Below are positions 37,690 through 49,100 of a stretch of 64,000 nucleotides of DNA, piece after piece. This stretch comes from Scleromitrula shiraiana (taxonomy: Eukaryota > Ascomycota > Leotiomycetes > Helotiales > Sclerotiniaceae). The stretch spans positions 3,410,001 through 3,474,000 of the forward strand of contig JABELC010000003.1 of assembly GCA_028455995.1 (NCBI GenBank). The letters run 5' to 3'. Below the pieces are notes generated by a model, which did no database searches, had not been told where the DNA came from, and saw only the letters and a list, made by a program, of their open reading frames with translations. A program made the position numbers and the translations under genes. Numbering within the stretch: the first letter of the stretch is position 1; every line of letters begins with the position of its first letter.

Positions 37690-37848
37690 TGTAGTTTTAC
37701 TTTAATTAAATCATACAATTATAATACTATAATTTGTATTTGATATTCTTATTATTAATCTAATTATAGTATAGATTGTCAAGTCGTATATATGTATGAC
37801 TATAATCACGTGCTTGTCACGTACTACCTTGTGATCTATATCCTAATA
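37690..37848 (-). repeat. right (5') LTR of Copia-2
   Basis: 159 bp. The inner start is converted to A/T (TGTAGTTTTACTTTAATTAA), the outer end keeps CACGTGCTTGTCACGTACTA. Confidence 0.92.
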
Positions 37849-37853
37849 ATTAG

Positions 37854-39620
37854 AAATGCTATTACTGCAAATTTATTCGATATGTTTATATATTATAAAG
37901 TCAATTTATATATAATTAGTTTATAATCAAAATCGTTATTTTTATTGTTAAATTTTATTGCGTTATCATATATCTTATTTAAATTGATCTAATATTAGGT
38001 TTTCGATATATAATATTGACGGTTTTTTTTTTGATGATATTTTTGATTTTTATACTTATCTTTACATATATATACCTTTTTATCTTTTTGTTTTTTTTTT
38101 TAGTTTTGTTTGTATTAAAAATTATAATTATTTTGATTATAATTATAGTTATTTTGATTATAATTATTTTGATCGTTTTAGGGTATATAATAATTTTAAT
38201 TGAATTATATATAATAATTTTAATTAAATTGATCTTAATTAAATTGATTTCAATTATATTGACTTTGACCAAGTTGAATTTGATTAGGTTAAAATATATG
38301 GTTATTTTGATTATAATAATTTTTATTATAATTATTTATATTATAATGATTTTGATTAAATTGATTCTGATTAGATTGATTCTAACTAAGGTAGTTTTAA
38401 CTAAATTAAGGTATATGATTATTTTGATTATGGTGATTTTTATTATAGTTATTTTTATTTTAGTGATTTTGATTATTATATAATATATAATTATTAAATA
38501 AAGTTATATATTAGATAATATAGTGTATAAGATTATATATCGATGTTATTAAAATGATTCTGAATAAATATTCAAAATCGACTTCTATTATAAATTAAAT
38601 ATTCTTTAATAATTTATTAAATTGCTTTAATAAATTTGTCATTATTTATATAATTAGAATATTTTATTTAATTTGCTTTTTTTTTTTAGCTTGTTTTCTT
38701 ATATTTTCTTCTTAATTCTATTTTTACTTCAAATTTTTTATTATTGCTTTTATATTGTCGGACTTAAATTCTATTAATCGATTTTTATAAATCTTCTTTA
38801 AATGAGCTTTAATTTATTTGAGGCATAATTTTATATATATTATACTTTATATTATATAAACTATTAATATAGATATATTAATATAAATATTACCCTCTCA
38901 TAGTGTTTTCCTTATTATTATTAGATATTCTTTATTTAGTGCTTAAAGTATCCCTATATTTATACCTCTGAATACTTTTCTAAAATTTGTCTATAAATCT
39001 ATGTTAATAAAAATCTTTAAATTGTTGATTATATATTTATCAAATTTATATTTTAGATAATGATTTATTACATATAGATCTTTTATATTATATCCCTTAT
39101 ATTTATTGATAAAGTTTGAATTATTTAAAAATGATCTATTAAATAGATTTTTATAGTGTTTTTTACTTTATTTAGGTTTAAAGTTTTGAATATATTTAGA
39201 ATCATATATATTATTATTCTTTAATTATTATTTTCTTTTAAGATCAAATATAAACTCTTTAAAAATGTTATTTGCTATATTTTTAAGTGAAAAGATCTTT
39301 ATTTATATTTGGGATATCGAGATTTATATTTATTTAAATATTTTTTACTAATATTGTTTTTATGATAAATCTGTATATATTGGACTTCTATTAAGATTTT
39401 TTGATGATATTTTTAATACTGGTTGGGGTTTTTTGGTTTAACTAGATATTTGTCTTAATCATTAAATTATTGATGGCAATTTTAAATCTTAAATATTTAT
39501 ATTTATTAAATTGCTTTTTCTTTATAGTTATCTAAAGCTTATACTTGTATTTATACTCCTTAATCTTTTTTCTTCTTCCACATCATTTTTGCCCACTATA
39601 TTGTCCATAGTATTATAATA
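37854..39620 (-). pseudogene. Copia-1 gag-like relic
   Basis: On the minus strand a protein-like frame starts near 39,615 with MDNIVGKNDVEEEKRLRSIN and continues with many stops. Near 38.4-38.1 kb the minus strand holds repeats based on AATTATAATCAAAAT that would encode Asn/Gln/Tyr-rich units. The hydrophobic plus-strand frame at 38016-38483 is the complement of these repeats. Position next to the 5' LTR fits gag. The call rests on position and composition rather than a motif. Confidence 0.5.
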
Positions 39621-40441
39621 CAAAATAAAGAAATATTTTTAATAATGTTTTATATTTATTTATTAAATAATATAGTAATTATTATTAAATTCATTTTTAT
39701 CTAATTTTTTTATTATTATTAAACAAATATTTAATATTAAATCAAAGATTCAGTTTAATAAAGTTTTAAATTAAATATAATTGTCTAATTTATAAGATAA
39801 ATTTAATATTAAATTAAAGTTTATTTTAATAAAATTTTCAAATTAAATATAATTATTTTAATTTATAAAATGAATATATAATAAACAAATTTATTATAAA
39901 ATAAAAAAAAAAATAAAGCAATTATAAAGAAATATAGAAATATAAAAAAAAGTTTATTAAAAGTTTTATAAAGATTTTTAAATAAAAGTTTTTATATAAA
40001 TAATCTTATTATTATCTTTATAATTATAATAAAATAATTGTTATTATCAATATTTTTATTTATTAAAATATTTTTTTAAATAATATAATATATATTTAAA
40101 TAATATAATATAATTTATATTTTTATTATTATTTTGTTTATGATAAACATTCAAATTTTATAATTCTAAAATTAATTTAAAAATCATTTAATTTACAATA
40201 AATATTTAAATATTATAATATTTAAATTAAAATTGAAAACTATTATTTTTACAATAAATATTCAAATATTATAAAATTCAATTTTTTTCTTTATCAAAAA
40301 ATTAAATAATCTATAAAATCTTTTATTATTAAAAGTTATAGAGAATTTTTTATTGATAATAAATAAAAACATTTAGAATTTATTAAAATTAATATTATAT
40401 ATAAAATAGAAATCCTAATTTATAATATATATACTAATTAA

Positions 40442-40601
40442 TATTTATATAACTTTAAAAATATAAAACTATATAATTATAATATCAATTAATATTATAT
40501 TATTTGTTTAAGAAGTTCAAGAAAGGTGCTATACGCCATCGAGAATATATGCCTCCTTAATGGACACGTGACGTAGGGTCGCGTGTTTGACTATACAGAC
40601 A
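40442..40601 (-). repeat. right (5') LTR of Copia-1
   Basis: 160 bp; mirror image of the left LTR in damage: here the inner end is converted to A/T (TATTTATATAACTTTAAAAA) and the outer end keeps G/C (GGGTCGCGTGTTTGACTATA). Confidence 0.9.
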
Positions 40602-41248
40602 AATATTTTATAGATTTGCAAATTTCGTTGATAGTATTATTATTATATTGAAAAGTAATCAAAAAATAATCAAAATGATTAGATTTGAAATTGAATTTTG
40701 AAGTAAAATGTTTTAAATTTAAAGCATTTTTTCAAATCATTATTAGTACTTATTTTTTTAAAAATTAATAATTATAATTCTTTTTAAAGAATTCTTTTAT
40801 ATAATAAAGATTAGATTGATTAAAAGATTTTTAATATATTATTAGATTTATTTAAAAAAATTATAATTATTAATTTTTAAAAAAATAAATATTAATAATG
40901 ATTTGAGAATGTTTATATTTAAAAAATATATATTTTTTTTTAATAATATAATTATATATTAAAATCTTAAATTATAATAATATAATATATATAAAAATAA
41001 TAAAAAAATTTATTTTAATTTATATAATCAACTTTAAAAAATTATAATTATTAATTAATTTATTATTATTATTTAAAAAGTCATCGATACATTGATTTAT
41101 TTATGTTTACATCAAAGTGGCAATTAAATACTTTTAGACTCTTCGGTGCACTTTAAGTAAAAAAAAAAAATTTAAAGAATATTATTGATTAAAACTTTTT
41201 TATATGGGGTAGTATATAGAAGGGTCTGAGGATGAGATAATACAACAC

Positions 41249-41333
41249 CCTTCTTGATCTCCTTGAACACAATAATACAATATAGAGAATACCCCATATT
41301 GTACAGTTCCATACCCCCGGAGTCATACAAACA
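41249..41333 (+). repeat. right part of the split solo Copia LTR
   Basis: Runs from CCTTCTTGATC to CGGAGTCATACAAACA and completes the LTR begun at 18889. It is followed directly by TTTAC (41334-41338), matching the base quintet before 18889. Joining both parts at one copy of TACAACAC restores a continuous LTR without gap. Confidence 0.85.
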
Positions 41334-41338
41334 TTTAC

Positions 41339-41897
41339 CCACTGGCATACAATCCAATGTATCATTATCTGATGTATTATATCGTAACATTTCAATGGCT
41401 CACCTCACCTCACCTCACCTCATCTCATGCTGGAAAGAAAGAGTGTTTTTCGATATGTTGGCGTGACTGATGCGATGTGGGGAACGAAACTTGGATGGGG
41501 GATGCGAAGAGCGGATTATATAAGCAGTTAATAAGCTTCACCTTCCTCACTCACCACTCCTCACTCCTCACTCACGACCCACCACTCATTAATGAACAAG
41601 TAAAACCAAACTTGCAATTTCGAAATCCATCACTTAATCTGAATACATATATATAGGAGTCGTTCTCTACAATAAACTAGATTTGATTAGATTTCTTTAT
41701 ATTCAACTCAACTGGATTCGATAACTTTCACTATCACACTATCACACTATCACTAGCACTATCACTAGCACTATCACGCCATCCGATTCTCTGTATATCT
41801 GATCTGATCCGGTCTGGTATCTGGTATCTGGTATCATCGATCTATCCATGAATGTGCTCATCACCATCCCCATCCACCCATCTCATCCATTAAGTAA

Positions 41898-41936
<39 letters not shown>

Positions 41937-42578
41937 CCGTCCCCTATACCATCTCCTCCTCTCTTCCCACACACAACCAACCAAACAAGCAAACGAGCAT
42001 GAGCTTATGATAAACCCATTCTGAATGCTCAGCCCAACACCCTCATCAACCACCTTTCGAGAAGTAAAACAGAATGCAACAGAATAGAACAGAATCAACC
42101 AAACCAACTATCCACATCACATATAAACTCTCACTCTCACTCTCATTCTCGACTTATCAAATCCATCCAAATAAATAAAGATCGCTAGCAATCCCAATTT
42201 ATCATTCCCATCTCATCCATTCCAATGCATTTCACCCCTCTTGAGAAAATAGATAAAAAAAGAGGAGAAAAATAAAGAAAAAAACAACCTCAAAAGAAAC
42301 AAAATTCATGGATGGTATCTCAAAAAAGTAAGAAAATGAACAGGTAAATTAAAACCGAGAAAAAAAATGACATGAAAAAAAAAAGATTTTCATATTATGT
42401 GCGCTGCAATAACAATCGAATCGAAGAAAAATCATGTAAAGGGGGTAAAAAGGAAATTGCCAAAAAGGGGCGAAAATAAAAGAGAAGATAATTATCTGAC
42501 AATAGAATTGAAAGGATAATATGAATGAATATGTGTAAGAAGAAAAAAAATTAAAGTACTCTAGATTGAATGATACGA
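41339..42578. other. intergenic, downstream of the Msb1-like gene
   Basis: Normal-GC DNA rich in short arrays: CACCT repeats (about 41401-41420), ACTATCAC repeats (41728-41775), TCTGGTATC repeats (about 41812-41832), and (CT)n at about 41903-41934. No gene. The part nearest 42578 should contain the 3' UTR of the minus-strand gene. Confidence 0.5.
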
Positions 42579-45500
42579 TTATGGAAGATCTTTGAGGGTT
42601 CGACGAGGAGGAGGGCCAGAAGAACCACTATTTTCCAAATTGGGGAGATTTTTAAGGGCTCGACTTTTGATGGTTTGACGGGTTGGAGGTTCACGAGGAG
42701 GAGGAGCATTGGAATTATTATTTTCCATGTTGCCTGTGAGTTCGGCGACGCGAGCTTTGATACGGGCAACGCGGGATTCGATTGCTGTTTATCTTTTAGT
42801 ATTGTGATGTTTATACCTAATGAGATGCTGGGATTTACTTACTCTCTTCGCCCGAAGTTTCACCTTCATCATTATCTGTAGGTTGACTATAACCGCCTCT
42901 GGATTGTTCCTCACTCTTTCTTTGGGCAGCCTTGTCAGCAGCGTTCTTTTTAATTTGTGCCCATCTATCTTGAGGCGAAACTTGCTGAGCAAGTGCTGGT
43001 TCGTCTTCACTTGTGCTTCGTTCAACACTTTCTGGTACCGTAACATCTTCACTTGCTCGTGGTGAATCGGTCGGAACAAATGCTGGCACATTTTCCAGGG
43101 GTCCTTGATCAAATTTGGAAAATTCTTGACGAGCTTCTTGTGCATCCAATGTGTCGATTCTGGAAACACTGTCATGAATAGAATGTTCATAGGAAGGTCC
43201 GGGCTCTTGATGAGGAGTGACGGGGGTTGGTGGGGTATGTTCACCTGATGACATCGGAGGTGCAGGAGAAACCTCCCCATCTTCTATGTCACTAGTAGGT
43301 GATGCAAGAGGGCTCGACTTTCTAGAAAATCTTCTCGTAAGACTATTTCCATCAGGTTTAAGCCCACGGTTGCCATTCATGGCAGCTTCGGAAGCATTTG
43401 GTGGTGGCGCCCTTCCTTGTTTCCCCTTGTTTCTACCAAATATCTTTCTGAATCCGCCAGTTTGGGGATCCTTCTTCTTCAACTTGTTATGCTTTTCAAT
43501 CCTATCTTCTGGACTCGAGACAAGGTGATCCTCAGAGTTTCTTGGTATCTCTACGCTTTCCTTATGGGAAGGGGGTAAAGGAGATCTGGGAGATGGAATT
43601 GGCTTTCTCTCAAGAGGATGAACATTCATATCTCCTGGCAAGGCAAGCTTGGCTGCTCTTTCAGATGCTTCCGATGTTCTTACATCTTGAAGACCAGGGG
43701 TCGGTGGTAAAGGTGCTGGGGGCGGATTTGGAGTTTGAGCTCCTGGTGAAGGCGTAGGAGGGAGATCTCTATCACTTTCAATGCCGGGAGATAATGCTTG
43801 TGCTTTTACAACATCCTGACTAGAATGTCCATTCGATTGCATAGCTTCTCCGATACCACGTCCAGAATTAATATTGCCAAGATATTTTTGTCGAATCGCA
43901 TCCTTGTCATATGCATTGGCCCATTTCATAGCAGAAGAAGCCTCATTCATGATAACAGGTTGTAGCGTAAAAACACTACTCGTTTTCACCGAGACCGCAC
44001 CCAGATCGCCCCGACCTCGGCGGACTGCTAATCCCTTTTCAGCCTCTTGCTTCCTCTGTCTCTGCTGTAACTGAATTGCCGCTGCTTGAATGCGGGCGTG
44101 CTGATCAAGTCCAATTGTAGTCTTACTAGTGCTCGTATTCTGACTATATCCCGGTCGCAAGTTGGAAGGCTTTTCCATTGTGGTTTTACCATCGGACTTT
44201 CGTCGGGTTGCATTGGCCTTATTCTTCTTCGTTCGACCCCAGAAACTCTTCTTCTCCGCAATATAAGCTCCTGCTTCAGGTTCCGTTGCTGCTCCCTTCA
44301 CCATTTCTTCCATCAACAACCATTTACCGCCTGGAATTATCGTCTCGATTAATGCGCATCTTCCGAATGAGGCTTTCCTTTCAGTCGTTTCTTCGCCTGC
44401 CAAACTACTAATCCAAACCCACCAAAATGAATCATCTAAGTCAAATCTAGCAATGCTTGCAAGTTCGCCTGGCTCCAAATCTTGAGTTAATTCCAATCTC
44501 GGTCGATGTGATTGAGAACTTCTTCCCCGGGTATCGATAGGTGGCAATATCTTATCTGGTGGTAAAAGTAGAGGTGGGGGACTACTTTGTGCTTCATCGA
44601 CGAAACCCGAAGAAAGGAAATCGGCCCAAGAAGGTGTTGTTGGTCTATCACCTGCCCTACCAGTACCTGATGCCGCAGTAGTTCGTAATCCCATTTGCGG
44701 CTTCTTCTGAATACCCAAGAGGTCATTCACATCATTGTCATCATCGAATCCTGCGGAGAACCCAATATCTTCAAATCTTGACCAGGATGCATCACGTAAA
44801 CCAGTCGAGTCCTTCGAATTCGATATTTGAGATTGGTTCGTAGAGGAGATGGATCTTAAAACACGACGACATTCATCAGTCAAAGCCTTCACTGGATCCT
44901 CATATTCCGAAAATTGTTGCAGAGCCCGGTCATTATCTCGATATTGGAAGTGGTTCGCTCTTCGAAGTAACGAGAATGGCGTAGGTGAGACAGAGTCAAC
45001 AATCATGACCACTTTCGTAGTTGACTGTTGTAATAATGAAGGCTTTTCCGGAGGGTATTCTGTTTCCTGAACCAATTTTTGCAAAGACATTGGTAATTTG
45101 GATATGCTATTGAGACCTCTAACCGAGTCTGGGGAAAGAGATCGCAGATATGCAAAGAATAGATGACTTGCAGCATCCGCTGCACTGTATCGTTGTTAGT
45201 ACATATGTTACATCCTCCCAATACAAGATCTACATACGTTAACCAGCCTTTGTATCCACCCTCAAATCCATTACCTGTATCAACATGATCAAAGGCCCAC
45301 CATCCTGCATATCTAGATAATTTCCGTCCTGCCAGACCATTCGTTTTTCCATGTGCCGCTATTGCTGATAAAAGGTCAAAGAAATCAAAAATGATATCTT
45401 TTCGTGAATCATGATCTACACTTAAAGGTATGAAAGTCACAAATGCGTCGCGTGCATAATTTGAATCTAAGATTATTCATTAGCCATGATACTGCATCAC

Positions 45501-46153
45501 TTACATCAGCAGTAAACATACCATGTTCTCCAACTTTGAAAAGTTCATATGCTTCCCATGAAACCACACCACCAGCCAATCGACTCCAACACCATTTTAG
45601 AACACTACATAATACCTGACGAGATGGAGTAATCAGTTTTCATCCTACCCAAAACTTTCAATCGATATGTATCTCTCACCATAGGCTCCGTAAGGAGTAA
45701 TTCCTGTAACAATGCCTCCCCTCTCAACTGTGGTCTATCGAAGAAATGTCTAACAAATGTTCTCGCCGCACTTGGATCCGAAGTTGGTCGGAATGGAAGA
45801 AGTAGGAATGGAGTATCCAAAGCTACAAAGATAAGAATCGAAGAATTAGCTTGTGTAACGCAATCAAAGACAACCTTTCCCCCAAAGTTCCCCTCAGACT
45901 CCATGCATAATCGATAACGGATTATATATGATATCAATTAAAATATTCGAATCATACCTCTTGATTTCAATTCTATCGTACATCCCCTCACTAATTCTTG
46001 AATCTCTTCGGGTTCTACGTTTGTTCTTAACCATGCGTCTGTCCATTGTGGTTTTGGCGGTTCCTCGTTAGTTGTATCGCCAAGTCCTCCCTTCTTCTTG
46101 GATGCTTTCGTTGGGCCATCTTTACCCTTCAACCTGTAAAAGAAACTCGGCAT
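42579..46153 (-). CDS. Msb1/Mug8-domain protein (RhoGAP-like polarity and cell-wall regulator)
   Basis: Six exons give an unbroken 1,069-residue frame: 46153-45958, 45822-45680, 45615-45522, 45466-45238, 45184-42843, 42784-42579 (TAA). All introns (135, 64, 55, 53 and 58 bp) have GT..AG ends. The start MPSFFYRLKGKD and the N-terminal block (ALDTPFLLLPFRP, VLCSVLKWCWSRLAGGVVSW, NGLAGRKLSRYAGWWAFDH) match the fungal Msb1/Mug8 domain. The C-terminal two thirds are low-complexity, Pro/Ser-rich (PPPAPLPPTPG) with a basic coiled-coil part near the end (RWAQIKKNAADKAAQRKSEE). Yeast Msb1 acts with Cdc42 and Rho1 in polarity and cell-wall signalling; S. pombe Mug8 is meiotically upregulated. The family call is strong; the role here is inferred. 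Confidence 0.85.
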
Positions 46154-49100
46154 TTTTGTAAAGGCGGATTAAATTTGTTGTTGTTTGATATGGCGGATGA
46201 CAAAATAATATAAAGTACATTCGTTGTGTGGCTATGGAGCGTAGTGGAGATGTTTTGTATCGAAATGGGGATTCTTTTGAGATAAGAAATTTAATTAGAA
46301 AAACATGAGAGATATAGTATTCAATAGATACCAATGAAGAGAGAGTGGCCGTAGAATTTTGAAATTTTGAACTTGAATGAATGAATGAATGAATGAATGA
46401 ATGAATGAATAAATGATTGAATTGGGCGAATCAAATGAATGTAAGTTTGAATCTAGGTAATTGAAACTTTTGAATTATTTGCTGGCGATGTATGGTATGG
46501 TATGGTATGGTATGGTATGGTATGATATGATATCTTCTATTCTCTAGCTTGATCAAACCAAACCAAACCAAACCAAACCAAAAATATGAAGTTTATGATG
46601 ATTTAAAAGTTCCAAGTCGAATACTTTCGAGTACCTCCGGTTATGTAAAGATGTTTAACCAAAAAATATCCAGAGATTGGATTCCAGATTATTTTCAAAA
46701 AAAAATAAAAAAAATGGTAGGGGACTGAACCCTCTTTCACTTCACATAAAAAAAAAAGATTAAAGGGGATTTCTTGTCGTACTTTTTTTTTTTTGCCCAG
46801 GTGGTGATATAATAAATGGCCAAGTTGGGGGATAATTTACTCTTTTTGGTGTTATGTGTCGGGGGTTTTATCCAGTTAACTATAGTAGCTACATTTTCAG
46901 GGGTTATTCTTTATTAGTATATTAATATTAAAGCTACTGTGACTGTGAGGTCTATGATGCACGGTTCAACATAAATTTAAGTCTATGTTGAGACTTGAGA
47001 CTTGAGACTGGAGAGGGAGAGGGAGATGGAGAGGGGGAGAAAGAGAGAGAGAGAGAGAGAGAGAGACAGAAAGAGAGAGAAGGAGAGGTCGAGGTCGAGG
47101 TCGAGGTTCCATTGATCGATTTAACTCTTGAGCTACTTTAAGCCTTTCGTATTGGTGGTATCATCATCCTCATCATCTTCATTTTATTCTAGCTTCTTTT
47201 TATTAATTTGAAGATACATAATAAATACTCATCTACTGTACTCATAAGGGTTTCGAATCTATATTAGGCAAAAGATTATGATATTATATAGTAGTATTAA
47301 TGGCTAATTATTATTTAATTTCGGAATCGCTTTCCTTATTATTACTATCATGATGCTTTATTATTACTTTAGTCGTTTGGTTATTTTATTAGTGCTTGCT
47401 GATTGAAATGCTCACACTTATATTATTATTATTATTACCTTTTCATGTACAATAAATATATGATGCAATACATAATGCAATACATAATGCAGTACATGAT
47501 GTACTTTCGTTTTTTTATATTGCTTTACGATACATTGATTGCTCTTCTTGTAAAACCATGCATGTATGTATTCGGACATTGAGATGTACATATACATCAA
47601 GTACTTTATTTCTGCATTTCTGTATCCAAGTACAAGATAAATGCATAGATATGTACATATTGGAAGTTCTGTGCATACTATGTATGTACGGTACCATATA
47701 CGAGTACATAGTAAAAGTTTCGAGGGATTGAGCATGCAACTTCAAATATTTCAATCTATATCGTCGCAATAATAATATTGATATCGTTTCAGTAGTCGAA
47801 GCCGATGATGAAATGATAGGATGAAATTCATGCAAGCTACTTTTGCAGGATATCTTCATATCCTTTCATATCCTTTCATATCCCATCATTCAATGCCGAT
47901 AAATCGACTTCATTTCCTTCGAAAGAATAGACGTTTTAGCTGGCATAAATTGCAATCAAAAAATTAACTTAAATCATGACGCTTTTCTTTTCGTTTCTTT
48001 TCTTCTTCTTCTTCTTCTTCTTCTTCTCCCTCTTTCCTAAAGTCCTCATAAGTATGATGGTATCAATCAAATGGATCGGATGAAGATGACAGTCATAATT
48101 CAATCCATCTATAGTAGAAACCAGCACAATCCCTACAGCGTGTGGCACCCCATGTTACCCAACTCGTCCATCCATCCATCCATCCACCCATCCATCCACC
48201 CATCCATCCACCCATCCATCCATCCATCAATTCCCGTCCCTCAGTACAACCTCAAATGCCATCCATCAGACCAGTGCCCCTCTCCTCCCAAGCCCTTAAT
48301 ATCATTTCCAGCAATAACAAGCTTAAGCATCGACATTCCCACCAAATGCGCCGGCAAGTTTCCTACCTACCCACCTCCCTAATATAGGTATTTTCAAAAT
48401 TCCTCTCCTTCATGTACGCACTTACATACTGCAGATTCCTTTCCACGTTTTCACACCACATACACATACATACACACACACATACGCATACCTACACATC
48501 GGACCCCCGAGATGGGCATGTATACGTAGTGTACTGTACACCCACCCGACCATCCTACCACATTGATTGATGCAGAAATCTATATAGATATGTACCGTTA
48601 CCGTTACCGTTACCTTTCATATCCCATCCCATCGCATCCCATCCCATCGCACCCCATCCCATCGCATCGCATCCCACACCAAAAAACCACACATACTTGC
48701 ATACCCATCGAAAAAAAACACCATTTATTAGTAAATCCCTAGACCTAATATAATAAATAAGTAATTTCAATTATTTTATCCTCATTAATATCCCCATCTC
48801 ATCTACCAACCAACCAACCAACCATTCATTCATTCGAACAATCTCAATTCCAATTCCAATTCTAATTCCAATTCCGATCCATCCATCCATCGTATAAACA
48901 AGCGCACGAAAACCAAATATTCATTAATTAAGTTATACATACATACATACATACATACATACGTGCTTCCTTCCGTGCAGTTAATATACTAGCGCTATTA
49001 CGCACGAGCCTTCAGTTGATTCATGACATGGTGGCATAGTCATGGTGGCATAGTCATGGTATGGAGATCTCATCTCTGGCTCCAGGGTACGGTTACGGTA

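Larger units (their letters stand above)
31217..37848 (-). mobile_element. Ty1/Copia LTR retrotransposon (Copia-2) nested in Copia-1
   Basis: Two 159-bp direct LTRs (31217-31375 and 37690-37848) are bounded by the 5-bp duplication ATTAG (31212-31216 and 37849-37853). Length is 6,632 bp. Minus-strand relics follow Copia order: gag (about 37.0-36.0 kb), zinc knuckle (about 35.5 kb), pre-integrase and integrase (about 34.75-34.1 kb), reverse transcriptase (about 33.4-32.8 kb). The polyprotein resembles that of Copia-1, so both belong to one lineage, but the LTRs are unrelated in sequence. It entered Copia-1 beside the Gypsy element; only 452 bp of Copia-1 lie between them. Confidence 0.92.
19403..40601 (-). 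mobile_element. Ty1/Copia LTR retrotransposon (Copia-1), RIP-degraded and interrupted by two younger elements
   Basis: Two 160-bp direct LTRs (19403-19562 and 40442-40601) are bounded by the 5-bp duplication AATAT (19398-19402 and 40602-40606). The span is 21,199 bp, but removing the Gypsy (23858-30764) and second Copia element (31217-37848) with one copy of each duplication leaves 7,650 bp, a normal element size. The remaining segments are 19563-23857, 30765-31216 and 37849-40441. Coding relics run on the minus strand: a gag-like start near 39.6 kb, the integrase C-terminal region near 22.3-21.7 kb, and the reverse transcriptase near 21.45-21.2 kb. The order integrase then reverse transcriptase is that of Copia. 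Confidence 0.88.
18965..41240. mobile_element. hAT-like DNA transposon (about 1.07 kb by itself) containing the retrotransposon nest
   Basis: The ends are perfect 21-bp inverted repeats: the left begins TTATCTCATCCTCAGACCC (18965-18985) and the right ends GGGTCTGAGGATGAGATAA (41220-41240). They are flanked by the 8-bp duplication TACAACAC (18957-18964 and 41241-41248), which occurs once in the uninterrupted LTR. An 8-bp duplication is typical of hAT elements, also of P-like elements. After removing the Copia element and its 5-bp duplication, 1,072 bp remain, too short for a full transposase, so it was probably non-autonomous. The interior is A/T-rich without readable protein. Confidence 0.75.

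Noticed and set aside
38016..38483. 155-residue hydrophobic open frame that looks like a membrane protein
   Set aside because: It is the complement of Asn/Gln-coding repeats in the Copia-1 gag relic; Ile/Leu richness is produced by A/T-rich DNA.
19403..40601. Interpretation as a single giant 21-kb Copia-type element
   Set aside because: Two complete LTR elements with their own 5-bp duplications account for 13.5 kb; the remainder is 7.65 kb, a normal size.
19000..41200. Possible mitochondrial DNA insertion or centromere, suggested by extreme A/T content
   Set aside because: Retrotransposon LTRs and gag/pol relics explain the sequence; no mitochondrial gene (cob, cox, nad) could be read.
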